Position numbers and translations under genes: made by a program. Positions 1 through 5,122 of a DNA stretch of 10,097 nucleotides are shown piece after piece. Each line of letters starts with the position of its first letter. Position 1 is the first letter of the stretch. The notes beneath the pieces are model-generated. The model worked only from the letters and a program-made list of their open reading frames with translations, had not been told where the DNA came from and made no database searches. This stretch comes from DASWRT01 sp036403035 (GTDB taxonomy: Bacteria; Pseudomonadota; Alphaproteobacteria; ATCC43930; CGMCC-115725), in contig DASWRT010000268.1 in NCBI GenBank assembly GCA_036403035.1, forward strand, positions 1-10,097. The letters run 5' to 3'.

Positions 1-99
1 GCGGGACAGGTGCTGGATGTCGCGGTCGACCTCGCGAAGCAGTCCGAGCGGCTGAAACGGGAAGTCGAGACCTTCGTCGCGGCGGTCAGGGCCGCATAA
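1..99 (+). CDS. C-terminal end of a methyl-accepting chemotaxis protein (partial)
   Basis: The open frame enters from the left edge and ends at a TAA at 97-99, leaving 32 residues. They read AGQVLDVAVDLAKQSERLKR followed by EVETFVAAVRAA. This is the usual end of alphaproteobacterial chemoreceptors: after the signalling hairpin, a coiled-coil helix runs through 'A.qVL..A..L..Qse.L+.EV..Fl..vRaa'. The protein would be a sensor feeding CheA/CheW. The sensing domain, any membrane segments and the start lie outside the window, so ligand and topology cannot be judged. A strong hairpin follows 16 bases after the stop, suggesting transcription ends here. A fragment of the same kind of signalling domain recurs about 900 bases downstream. 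Family assignment rests on a short tail but the pattern is distinctive. Confidence 0.75.
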   Translation, partial: AGQVLDVAVDLAKQSERLKREVETFVAAVRAA

Positions 100-115
100 A
101 CGTCGCGGAGATGCT

Positions 116-157
116 ACGAATGGGCGGCGCCTGATAGAACGCGCCGCCCATTTCGTG
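116..157 (+). terminator. Terminator-like hairpin after the chemoreceptor gene
   Basis: AATGGGCGGCGC (119-130) and GCGCCGCCCATT (141-152) are perfect 12-bp inverted arms around a 10-base loop. The pairing extends outward to ACGA/TCGT with one bulged base. The hairpin lies 16 bases past the chemoreceptor stop. Only three T residues follow, so it is a GC-strong hairpin with a weak U-tract. It may stop transcription alone, with Rho, or protect the 3' end of the mRNA. Confidence 0.6.
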
Positions 158-417
158 CCGCAGGAAGCCGCGCCGGCCGGCATGGGCCAAGCGCGGAATC
201 GGCGGTGAGGCAATAAGGTCGCACTGTAGGGATCGGAAGCCGAAATTGTGTCCGCGTAGGCAGTCCTGACAGCTGAACCGCCGTGTGCTTCGCAATGCTT
301 GCGGTTTCAGCCGCAAACGCTGTCCTGAAAATCAAACGAGAGATGCCAAAGCATTTAGCGGCCAGCACGCTCTAGATGTTGGTGCGCTAACAAGGGCATT
401 CATGAGTTGCCTTGCGT
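158..417. other. Intergenic stretch without a recognisable gene
   Basis: Frames here are arginine/serine-rich and show no start with a Shine-Dalgarno, so I call no gene. The base composition is less GC-rich between about 310 and 410. One local structure is clear: TTGCGG (299-304) and CCGCAA (311-316) form a perfect 6-bp hairpin with a 6-base loop. It competes with a longer imperfect pairing of GCTGAACCGC (272-281) with GCGGTTTCAGC (301-311). No poly-T follows. It could be the site of a small RNA or simply decayed sequence. Confidence 0.4.
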
Positions 418-912
418 CTAGCCGGCGGCAAGCGGCGACGCGGCGATCCGGTCGGGGTCGAATTGTTCGGTCAGAAGCTCGTCAAGTTCGAACGGGCACG
501 CGGCCGGGAGCGTGGCCGGCATCTTGCCATGGTCGGCGAGCGACACTGTCGCATTGCGGACTGCGAGCTGCCAGATGCGCCCAAGGTCGATCCGCGGCCG
601 CATGGCGGCCGTATAGCCGGTCAGCGCGTCGCCCTGAAACGTCCGCACCTCCTGACGCCAGCCCGCGGCGGCGGCGTCCGACGACGGCGACGAAGCGAGC
701 TTGATCGCATGTTCGAGGAGCCGGCGCAGCAGCTTCTCGACGGCCCGGAGCTGCGCAATTCCCAAATCCTCGATCTCCTCGGCAACGTGCTCCAGGTCCA
801 GTTCGTTCGGCAGGTCGCGGCGCGTCCTGGCGAGGTCGCGCAACACGGCCGCTTGCTGCTGCGACCATGCGAACACATCGTCGTCGTAGGCGGAATGCTC
901 GCGGCGGGACAT
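418..912 (-). CDS. DUF29 family protein
   Basis: This is a 164-residue, probably cytoplasmic protein of the DUF29 family, which has no established function. Family hallmarks are visible in order: an aromatic N-terminal block YDDDVFAWSQQQAAVLR (residues 9-25), the acidic helix LDLEHVAEEIEDLG (38-51), the helix LLRRLLEHAIKL (61-72), then tryptophan, arginine and acidic residues, and a C-terminal LP..CPFELDELL segment (135-147). The length fits a single-domain member. I chose the ATG at 912 because AGGAGGT (916-922) sits four bases upstream; an in-frame GTG at 930 would place that Shine-Dalgarno inside the gene. There is no signal peptide or membrane segment. A TATAAT box lies 42-47 bases upstream. 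DUF29 genes are often found near mobile or toxin-type loci, but nothing here shows that. The neighbour on the left is a chemoreceptor, on the right a chemoreceptor fragment. Confidence 0.88.
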   Translation of the reverse strand: MSRREHSAYDDDVFAWSQQQAAVLRDLARTRRDLPNELDLEHVAEEIEDLGIAQLRAVEKLLRRLLEHAIKLASSPSSDAAAAGWRQEVRTFQGDALTGYTAAMRPRIDLGRIWQLAVRNATVSLADHGKMPATLPAACPFELDELLTEQFDPDRIAASPLAAG

Positions 913-953
913 GGTTACCTCCTCGCCCACCGTAACACACAGGCCCAGCGTAG

Positions 954-983
954 ATTATACCGGAGCGTCCGCGTGTATGGCGA
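954..983 (-). promoter_or_regulatory. Candidate sigma-70 type promoter for the DUF29 gene
   Basis: Read on the minus strand, a perfect TATAAT (959 to 954) lies 18 bases downstream of TCGCCA (983 to 978), which matches four of six bases of TTGACA. Transcription would start near 946-948, leaving a leader of about 35 bases with the AGGAGGT ribosome site. The -10 box stands out in a very GC-rich context. The -35 is weak and the promoter is untested. Confidence 0.4.
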
Positions 984-993
984 AGGCAAGAGC

Positions 994-1134
994 CTCGTCG
1001 AACGGATCGCGGCGGTCCAGAGATCGACGACGACAGTCGACGCCATTCACCGGATCGGCGCGATGATCACGGAGACCAACGAGATCGCCGGCTCGATCGC
1101 ATCGGCGGTCGAGGAACAGGGCGCGGCGGCGGCG
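994..1134 (+). pseudogene. Fragment of a methyl-accepting chemotaxis protein signalling domain
   Basis: In the frame starting at 994 the sequence reads through ERIAAVQRSTTTVDAIHRIG and then AMITETNEIAGSIASAVEEQGAAA. This is the conserved stretch of a chemoreceptor cytoplasmic domain just before the 'ATqEIarNV' block: the 'I..IQ.sT..AV.AI..Ig..I.E.neIA..IA.AVEEQGAA' pattern. After GAAA the match ends abruptly at about 1134 and unrelated sequence follows. There is no sensor domain, no start codon with a ribosome site and no C-terminal tail, so this is a remnant and not a gene. It begins directly upstream of the DUF29 promoter candidate. The fragment corresponds to a part that would lie upstream of the receptor tail seen at 1-99, so it could come from a partial duplication of that gene or of another receptor. 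Confidence 0.7.
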
Positions 1135-1149
1135 TGCGAGTACGGGGGA

Positions 1150-1467
1150 TCACGTCGCCCGGCACTGAACGAGCGCGCGATAGCGGATGACGTCCGACGT
1201 CATCCGGGTCGGGCCGCGCTGCGTTGCGAGATCGATCACGTCGAAGCCGTTGGCGCAATTCGATCCGAGCTGCCGCGCGACATCTTTCCGAATCTCTTCG
1301 GGATAAATGAAGGCGGACGCCGGGCCGACGCCCTCGACCACGAAAGGACGGTTCGGGTCGATCGGCTGAGGGGCAGTGGCGGCGGCGCAACCCGCGACCA
1401 GCAACGCGGCCAAGATCGTCAGCGCACCCGTCGCGCCGCCCGGTCGCCCATCTCCTCCTGCAAGCAT
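1150..1467 (-). CDS. Small predicted lipoprotein, family not recognised
   Basis: The frame encodes 105 residues: a short N-terminus, a hydrophobic stretch ALTILAALLVAG and a lipobox LVAGC with the lipidated cysteine at residue 27. The mature part (about 79 residues) starts CAAATAPQPIDPNRPF and contains no other hydrophobic segment; it holds two more cysteines (in the motif SNCANGF and near the end in VQCRAT) that could form a disulfide in the periplasm. It would be anchored to a membrane by its lipid. I chose the ATG at 1467 because GGAGGGG lies about seven bases upstream. An in-frame ATG at 1485 would add an RK pair to the signal n-region and is a real alternative. The open frame continues upstream to 1707 but that part is arginine-rich and uncharacteristic. 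I do not recognise a domain, so no function is offered. Confidence 0.6.
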   Translation of the reverse strand: MLAGGDGRPGGATGALTILAALLVAGCAAATAPQPIDPNRPFVVEGVGPASAFIYPEEIRKDVARQLGSNCANGFDVIDLATQRGPTRMTSDVIRYRALVQCRAT

Positions 1468-1838
1468 CTTTCGCCCCTCCGCCATGCGCCGCGGACTTGC
1501 CGCGCGGGCGGCAAGGTCCGAGCGCTCCATGTCACGGCATCGAATGGTCGGATCCTCCCGGGCGCGGCGCAGGTCGCCGCGCCGGCCGCTCTCGGGAGAG
1601 GAACGCCGCCACGATCGGGTCCGTATCCATGAGGCGGCGGCGAACCGACCCGGATTGACGGGGACCATGGGAAGCCCGCGCACGGTCTCGGCCCCGCCGC
1701 GCGGCATGCCGGTTAAAAGAGGGGGATTTACGGCAACGCAAAGCAGGCGGAAAGGATTTATCCTTCCAAGCTGCGGGGCGATCCGGAGTAACGGTTGCGC
1801 CGCGCCGATCGAGGCCGCACCGGGGATCTCCGCGCGTT

Positions 1839-1877
1839 CCCTCTCCCGCGTGCGGGAGAGGGACAGGGTGAGGGGAG
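1839..1877 (+). repeat. Palindromic CCCTCTCCCGC repeat, first copy of an inverted pair
   Basis: CCCTCTCCCGC (1839-1849) and GCGGGAGAGGG (1852-1862) are perfect 11-bp arms around a two-base loop. They are followed by ACAGGGTGAGGGGAG. The same unit occurs in reverse orientation at 1924-1963. This hairpin plus GGGTGAGGG tail is the layout of dispersed extragenic palindromes common in alphaproteobacterial genomes. Roles known for such elements are mRNA 3'-end protection or transcription attenuation; none is shown here. Confidence 0.75.
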
Positions 1878-1923
1878 TTTCTACTTCCCCATCAGTAACT
1901 TACGTCGGCATCCTGCCGCTGGC

Positions 1924-1963
1924 GGCCCTCACCCCGCCCCTCCCCCGCACGCGGGAGAGGGAG
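1924..1963 (-). repeat. Palindromic CCCTCTCCCGC repeat, second copy, reverse orientation
   Basis: Read on the minus strand this copy runs CCCTCTCCCGC, GT, GCGGGGGAGGG, then GCGGGGTGAGGGC. It matches the copy at 1839 apart from a few substitutions, including one that breaks a stem pair. The two copies face each other over about 46 bases, so the pair can also fold as one long stem. This resembles a REP doublet (BIME-type arrangement). Confidence 0.72.
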
Positions 1964-2076
1964 GTTCGCAACACCTCGCAAGGGGAGAGGGATCGAAGCG
2001 CATCCTGTTTCCAAGCTCGATCGCAATTCCCGCTTGCTTGTTCCGCCAACTCGCCTGACCGGCCAAGCCAGAGGGG

Positions 2077-2415
2077 TTACTGGCCGACGCACTTCGCGAC
2101 AAAAGCCTGAAGTGCACTGCCGGACAATTGCTCTTGGAACTCGCCTTGCCTCCGGCACGCTTGAGCTTTCGCTTCGTAGGATGCAGGCGGCGCCGCAGCG
2201 CTCGTTCCCGATCCTTGCATGACGCAGTCGTCGACGAAACGGGCCAGGTTGTCGCCGGAGAGATTCCGATTGAACATACCCTCCTGGCGGCACGCCGCCT
2301 TTTGCTGCTCGTACGAGGCGCCCGATTGCTGCTGCTGCTGCTGCGCCGCAGAAATCCCGATCGTCGACATGGATGCGATCAATATGGCGGGAGCGAGCAA
2401 AAAGGGTAAGCGCAT
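2077..2415 (-). CDS. Exported protein with polyglutamine start and tandem cysteine repeat (PsiF-like layout)
   Basis: The 112-residue product has a signal peptide (MRLPFLLAPAILIASMSTIG, then ISA-A) and would be periplasmic. The mature end begins with six glutamines (codons five CAG, one CAA). Two copies of a 32-residue unit follow, at 34-65 and 79-110, sharing 16 identities: SYE....AC+..G.F...LSG..L..FV..CV. Each has two cysteines 22 residues apart (42/64 and 87/109), so two internal disulfides are likely. A cysteine pair flanking an 'L.G..L..F' core, repeated twice in a small exported protein, recalls the PsiF repeat of E. coli, where the spacing is slightly shorter. I regard that as resemblance only. 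The ATG at 2415 has AAGAGGAAA about nine bases upstream; an ATG at 2460 lacks a site and would bury the signal peptide. The function is unknown. Confidence 0.8.
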   Translation of the reverse strand: MRLPFLLAPAILIASMSTIGISAAQQQQQQSGASYEQQKAACRQEGMFNRNLSGDNLARFVDDCVMQGSGTSAAAPPASYEAKAQACRRQGEFQEQLSGSALQAFVAKCVGQ

Positions 2416-2521
2416 GGTCTGATTTCCTCTTGGGATGATGGTTTTCGTGGCATCGTGCATGCGTCCGAGACGCTTTGAGCGAACCCGGTGGAAGGCGTGA
2501 GCATCAGCCCGCGCGGCAATG

Positions 2522-2555
2522 CGTCATGGCCGCCGTCGCCGTGGCGGCCATGACG
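2522..2555. other. Perfect 13-bp stem-loop
   Basis: CGTCATGGCCGCC (2522-2534) and GGCGGCCATGACG (2543-2555) are perfectly complementary around the loop GTCGCCGT. No T-run follows on either strand, so it is not a standard intrinsic terminator. It lies about 107 bases upstream of the cysteine-repeat gene start. It could be a regulator site, a leader structure or a decayed repeat end. Confidence 0.6.
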
Positions 2556-2952
2556 AGAACACGCCTCAACGACCTCGGTCGGCATGTCGGCTTTCGTCCG
2601 ACCGGCCGCGCGGGGCGGGCGACATCGACGCGCCGTCGAGGCCGCTCGCCCTGAAACCTTGCCCGTCGCGCAACACGCGTCGCTCGCGGCGACGCGAAGA
2701 CATGAATGATCCGGAAAGCGGCGCCCGGAATCGCCCCTCAGTCACAACGCCCTTGATCACATCGCGGCGATCGGAGCCTATCGCGGCGGCTCACCTTCGC
2801 GCCAAGCCGGACTCTATCAGGTTCCGGCGGCGCTCGCTTGATTTATACGCGGACCCAAGTTACCGGCAGCGTCAGCATCGCACCCGTGTCCGCAGGACGC
2901 AACGGGTCTTCGCCGACGCCGCAGGAGAGCCCGATCCTTCGCCGCCGTCGCG

Positions 2953-3057
2953 TCAGGCGGCGTCGTGCCGCGACGCCGGTGCGCCGAGGACGGGCAGCAG
3001 CTCGGACGGATCGGGGCGCTTCGTGTACTCCGGGTCCACTTCGGCATAGGGAAGACC
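2953..3057 (-). pseudogene. Possible C-terminal remnant of a lost gene
   Basis: On the minus strand, the frame from 3057 to a TGA at 2953-2955 reads GLPYAEVDPEYTKRPDPSEL then LPVLGAPASRHDAA. Its mixed acidic, tyrosine and lysine content is protein-like and unlike the arginine-rich shadow frames around it. Upstream the frame stays open to 3165 but becomes arginine/alanine/proline-rich and contains no ATG or GTG. This would fit the tail of a gene whose body has been lost. I do not recognise the family, and chance remains possible. Confidence 0.3.
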
Positions 3058-3216
3058 GCGGCGGCGGGAAGCCGCCGGTAGGCAGGCGCCTGCGCCCCTG
3101 GGCTGGGCGCTCCGGAGCGGCCGCGGGCGACGCGCCGCGGGCGGAGCCTTCCCGCTCCTTCCGCGTTAATCGTTGTTTTCGGCCGGACAAGAGCGACGGA
3201 GTACGGGGAGATGGCC

Positions 3217-3744
3217 ATGAAGCTTGCCCTCGCTTTGGCGGCGGCGCTGTTCGCGCTCGCGGCCTCGCCCAGCGTCGCCCAGACCGCGGCGGGCGAGATC
3301 GAGAAGGCGAACGAGCAGCTCGCGCAGGCGCTCAACGCAGGCGACGCCGCAAAGGCCGCCGGGATGTATACCGAGCGGGCGGTGGTCCTGCCGCCGGAGG
3401 CGGAGATGATCGAGGGACGCGAGGCGATCCGGAAATATTGGCAGGACGCGCTCGACGCCGGCATCAAGAACCTGTCGCTGACGAGCGTCCGGGTCGACGA
3501 ATACGGCGGCGACGCGGCGCGCGAGATCGGCCGATTCAGCTTCGACGCACCGGCGGCGCAAGGCAAGACGAGCAGGGTCGACGGTAAATACGTCGTGGTG
3601 TGGCGAAAGAGCGGCGGCGAATGGCGGCTCGACACCGACATCTGGAACATGACCGAGCCGCCGGACTCGGGCCTTGCGGCGACCGACGCCTCCGCATTCC
3701 CACCCGCCACGTCCGGATCGGGAAGCCCGCCGCCGTCGCGGTGA
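3217..3744 (+). CDS. Exported NTF2-like (DUF4440/SnoaL-type) protein
   Basis: This 175-residue protein starts with a signal peptide (MKLALALAAALFALAASPSVA, cleavage before QTAAG), so it acts in the periplasm. Residues 27-145 form an NTF2-like fold of the DUF4440 type: helix IEKANEQLAQALNAGDAAKAAGMY, then VVLPPEAEMIEGREAIRKYWQ, and the C-terminal strands with GKYVVVWRKSGGEWRLDTDIWN. Such cone-shaped domains bind small ligands or act as simple isomerases or hydrolases; no catalytic set can be named here. A tail of about 28 residues rich in Pro, Ser and Ala follows the domain. I prefer the ATG at 3217 because GGGGAG (3205-3210) is six bases upstream; the ATG at 3211 touches that motif. It converges on the alkyltransferase gene across 48 bases of GC-rich sequence. 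A second NTF2-like exported protein lies beyond that gene. Confidence 0.85.
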   Translation: MKLALALAAALFALAASPSVAQTAAGEIEKANEQLAQALNAGDAAKAAGMYTERAVVLPPEAEMIEGREAIRKYWQDALDAGIKNLSLTSVRVDEYGGDAAREIGRFSFDAPAAQGKTSRVDGKYVVVWRKSGGEWRLDTDIWNMTEPPDSGLAATDASAFPPATSGSGSPPPSR

Positions 3745-3792
3745 CGCATCGCAATCGGGCCGACGCCGCGCGGCGCGGCGCGGCGCGCAGGT

Positions 3793-4356
3793 TCAGAACG
3801 CGAACGCCCCCTGAGCCGGTTCCTGCGGCGCGAGGCGGACGCCCTCCAGCTCGAGCATGCGGACCTTGGCCGCCGAGCCGCCGGGCGCGGAGAAGCCGCC
3901 GACCTTGCCGCCGGCCGCCAGGACCCTGTGGCACGGGATGATCAGCGCCACCGGATTCCTGGCCATGGCCTGGCCGACGTCGCGCGCGGCCTCCGGCCCG
4001 GCGCCGAGTTCCTTTGCCAGGGCGCCATAGGTGGTCGTGTGGCCCCATCCGACTCGCCGCGCCGCTGCATAGATCTGCTTGAAGAAGGCATCCTGCTCGC
4101 CGAGATCGAGCGTGACGCCGGAGAAATCCGTCTCCTCGCCCTCGAAATAGCGCTTCACGGCGGCGACGGCTTCGGCCACCTCCGGCGTGGGCGCGCCGGG
4201 TTCGGCGCCGGGCGCCCGGCGCAGCAGAAGCCGTTCGGTCGCTTCGGCGCTTCTCGTCGGCAACTGGAAGCGCGCGATGCCCGCGTCGCTCCAGGCGATG
4301 CCGCAGAAGCCGCCTGCGGTTTCGAAGATGAGATAGTGGTGCGTTGTCCGGCCCAT
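3793..4356 (-). CDS. ogt: Methylated-DNA--protein-cysteine S-methyltransferase
   Basis: This suicide repair protein moves an alkyl group from O6-alkylguanine (and O4-alkylthymine) in DNA to its own cysteine. It has 187 residues, as usual for Ogt/MGMT. The N-terminal ribonuclease-like domain is at about 5-80. The C-terminal active domain includes FFKQIYAAARRVGWGHTTTYGALA (91-114, the DNA-binding helix region) and the active site IPCHRV with the acceptor Cys142, followed by the glycine loop KVGGFSAPGG (151-160). All core residues are present, so it should be active. I chose the ATG at 4356, with GAGGG seven bases upstream; in-frame ATGs at 4383 and 4404 lack such a site and add residues not expected in the family. 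It is convergent with the left NTF2-like gene and divergent from the right one. There is no AraC-type Ada domain, so it is not the adaptive-response regulator. The symbol is by similarity to Ogt. Confidence 0.93.
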   Translation of the reverse strand: MGRTTHHYLIFETAGGFCGIAWSDAGIARFQLPTRSAEATERLLLRRAPGAEPGAPTPEVAEAVAAVKRYFEGEETDFSGVTLDLGEQDAFFKQIYAAARRVGWGHTTTYGALAKELGAGPEAARDVGQAMARNPVALIIPCHRVLAAGGKVGGFSAPGGSAAKVRMLELEGVRLAPQEPAQGAFAF

Positions 4357-4389
4357 CACATGGCCCTCGCGGTTTCGGTCCATCACCGT

Positions 4390-4413
4390 AATCACAGCGA
4401 TCATATGGTGATT
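4390..4413. promoter_or_regulatory. Dyad between the divergent alkyltransferase and NTF2-like genes
   Basis: AATCAC (4390-4395) and GTGATT (4408-4413) are perfect inverted 6-bp arms with a 12-base spacer, in the only AT-rich patch of the 157-base divergent region. It could be a regulator half-site pair. Six-base arms may occur by chance, so support is low. No clear promoter boxes were found. Confidence 0.25.
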
Positions 4414-4513
4414 CGATCCGAGTCCCGCACCGCACCGGGCCGCTGCTGCTGCTGACGAGCGCCGGCTTCGGGTTCAGAGTGGGAGGCCGCTACGCCCCTG
4501 TCAGGAGAGATCG

Positions 4514-4996
4514 ATGCCACGTCCGACGCCGGCCCTTCCCGCCCTTGCCGCATCCGCGCTCCTCCTGCTCGCAACCGCCGCCATTGCCCGGCCGGTCCAC
4601 GCGGCGGACGATGCGCGGCGGCTGGAGGAGAACAAGAAGGCGGTGGTCGACTTCTATGAGAAGGGGTTGAACCAGAAGGATTTCGAGGCGGCTTCTGCGC
4701 ATCTCGGCGCGACCTACACCCAGCACAACCCGACCGCCGCGGACGGGCCGGAGGGGTTCCGGAAGTTCGTCCAGTTCCTGCGCGAGAAATTCCCGAACTC
4801 GCACAGCGACATCAAGCGCGTGTTCGCCGAGGGGGATTACGTGATCCTGCACGTGCATGCGGTGCGCGAGCCGGGCACGCGCGGGACGGCGATCGTCGAC
4901 ATCTTCCGGCTCGATGGGGCCGGAAAGATCGTCGAGCACTGGGACGTGCGGCAGGACGTGCCGGAGACTGCGGCGAACGGGAACGGTATGTTTTAG
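4514..4996 (+). CDS. Exported SnoaL-like (NTF2 superfamily) protein
   Basis: The 160-residue product carries a signal peptide (hydrophobic ALAASALLLLATAAIA, cleavage after PVHA at residue 30) and is predicted periplasmic. The mature part matches the SnoaL-like group of COG4922 type: NKKAVVDFYEKGLNQKDFEA (40-59), YTQHNPTAADGPEGF (68-82), a strand VILHVHAVREP, and the ending VDIFRLDGAGKIVEHWDVRQ with the closing NGNGMF. Histidines 71, 113, 115 and 142 line positions that in such folds face the ligand cavity. Annotations such as 'aldol condensation-catalysing' come from distant SnoaL and are not proof of activity. AGGAGA sits a few bases before the ATG. It diverges from the alkyltransferase gene and converges on the PAP2 gene; a terminator-like hairpin lies about 100 bases after its stop. 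It is not closely similar to the other NTF2-like protein nearby. Confidence 0.88.
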   Translation: MPRPTPALPALAASALLLLATAAIARPVHAADDARRLEENKKAVVDFYEKGLNQKDFEAASAHLGATYTQHNPTAADGPEGFRKFVQFLREKFPNSHSDIKRVFAEGDYVILHVHAVREPGTRGTAIVDIFRLDGAGKIVEHWDVRQDVPETAANGNGMF

Positions 4997-5062
4997 GGAG
5001 AGGCGTGGTGTCGGCCGCAACGCTGCTTTCCGCTTTCGGCGGCGCTCCCTGCGGTCGCGGCC

Positions 5063-5122
5063 CCTTCACCCTCCCGGCCTGCGGCCGGACCCCTCCCTCT
5101 CCCCGAGGGGCGAGGGAGTTTT
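5063..5122 (+). repeat. Dispersed palindromic repeat overlapping the PAP2 gene end
   Basis: This stretch combines CCGGCC (5074-5079) with GGCCGG (5083-5088) and a second stem at 5093-5118. Its CTTCACCCTCC and CCCTCTCCCC elements resemble the repeats at 1839 and 1924, but it is a diverged variant. It begins three bases outside the PAP2 coding region and covers the last 19 or so codons of that gene. A repeat inside a reading frame suggests it was inserted or spread into the gene end. Confidence 0.55.

Larger units (their letters stand above)
1468..2076. other. Gene-poor region carrying dispersed repeats
   Basis: About 600 bases separate the lipoprotein gene from the next gene. No frame has both a ribosome site and protein-like composition. 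A 32-codon minus-strand frame from an ATG at 1630 to a stop at 1532 begins MDTDPIVAAFLSRERPARRP, but it has no Shine-Dalgarno and turns arginine/proline-rich, so I do not call it. The right half contains two inverted palindromic repeats, listed separately, and a degenerate extra piece, AAGGGGAGAGGG, at about 1980-1991. An AT-richer patch near 1713-1765 could hold promoter elements, but I see no clear pair of boxes. Confidence 0.45.
2416..3216. other. Intergenic region of about 800 bases without an intact gene
   Basis: Frames here are arginine/serine/proline-rich on both strands and none has a start with a ribosome site. It holds a perfect 13-bp hairpin (2522-2555), a likely gene-end remnant on the minus strand (2953-3057) and a 12-bp palindrome CGCTCCGGAGCG (3108-3119). 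A plus-strand frame ending near 2841 reads ALDHIAAIGAYRGGSP with no start and may be chance. The two flanking genes are transcribed away from each other, so both promoters should lie here. I could not pick convincing -10/-35 pairs. Confidence 0.5.

Noticed and set aside
1532..1630. Small minus-strand ORF starting MDTDPIVAAFLSRERP, ending just before an upstream ATG of the lipoprotein frame
   Set aside because: The first residues look plausible, but there is no Shine-Dalgarno and the second half is arginine/proline-rich.
412..1632. A 406-codon plus-strand open frame covering the DUF29 and lipoprotein genes
   Set aside because: It is arginine-rich, antisense to two well-supported genes and lacks a ribosome site. 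Only its 994-1134 part is meaningful, as the chemoreceptor fragment.
2704..2841. Plus-strand frame reading ALDHIAAIGAYRGGSP, reminiscent of a DUF1127 tail
   Set aside because: There is no start codon in frame and the match is too weak; chance in GC-rich DNA is likely.
2817..3749. A 310-codon minus-strand frame over the first NTF2-like gene
   Set aside because: It is antisense to a gene with a clear signal peptide and fold, and it has no ribosome site.
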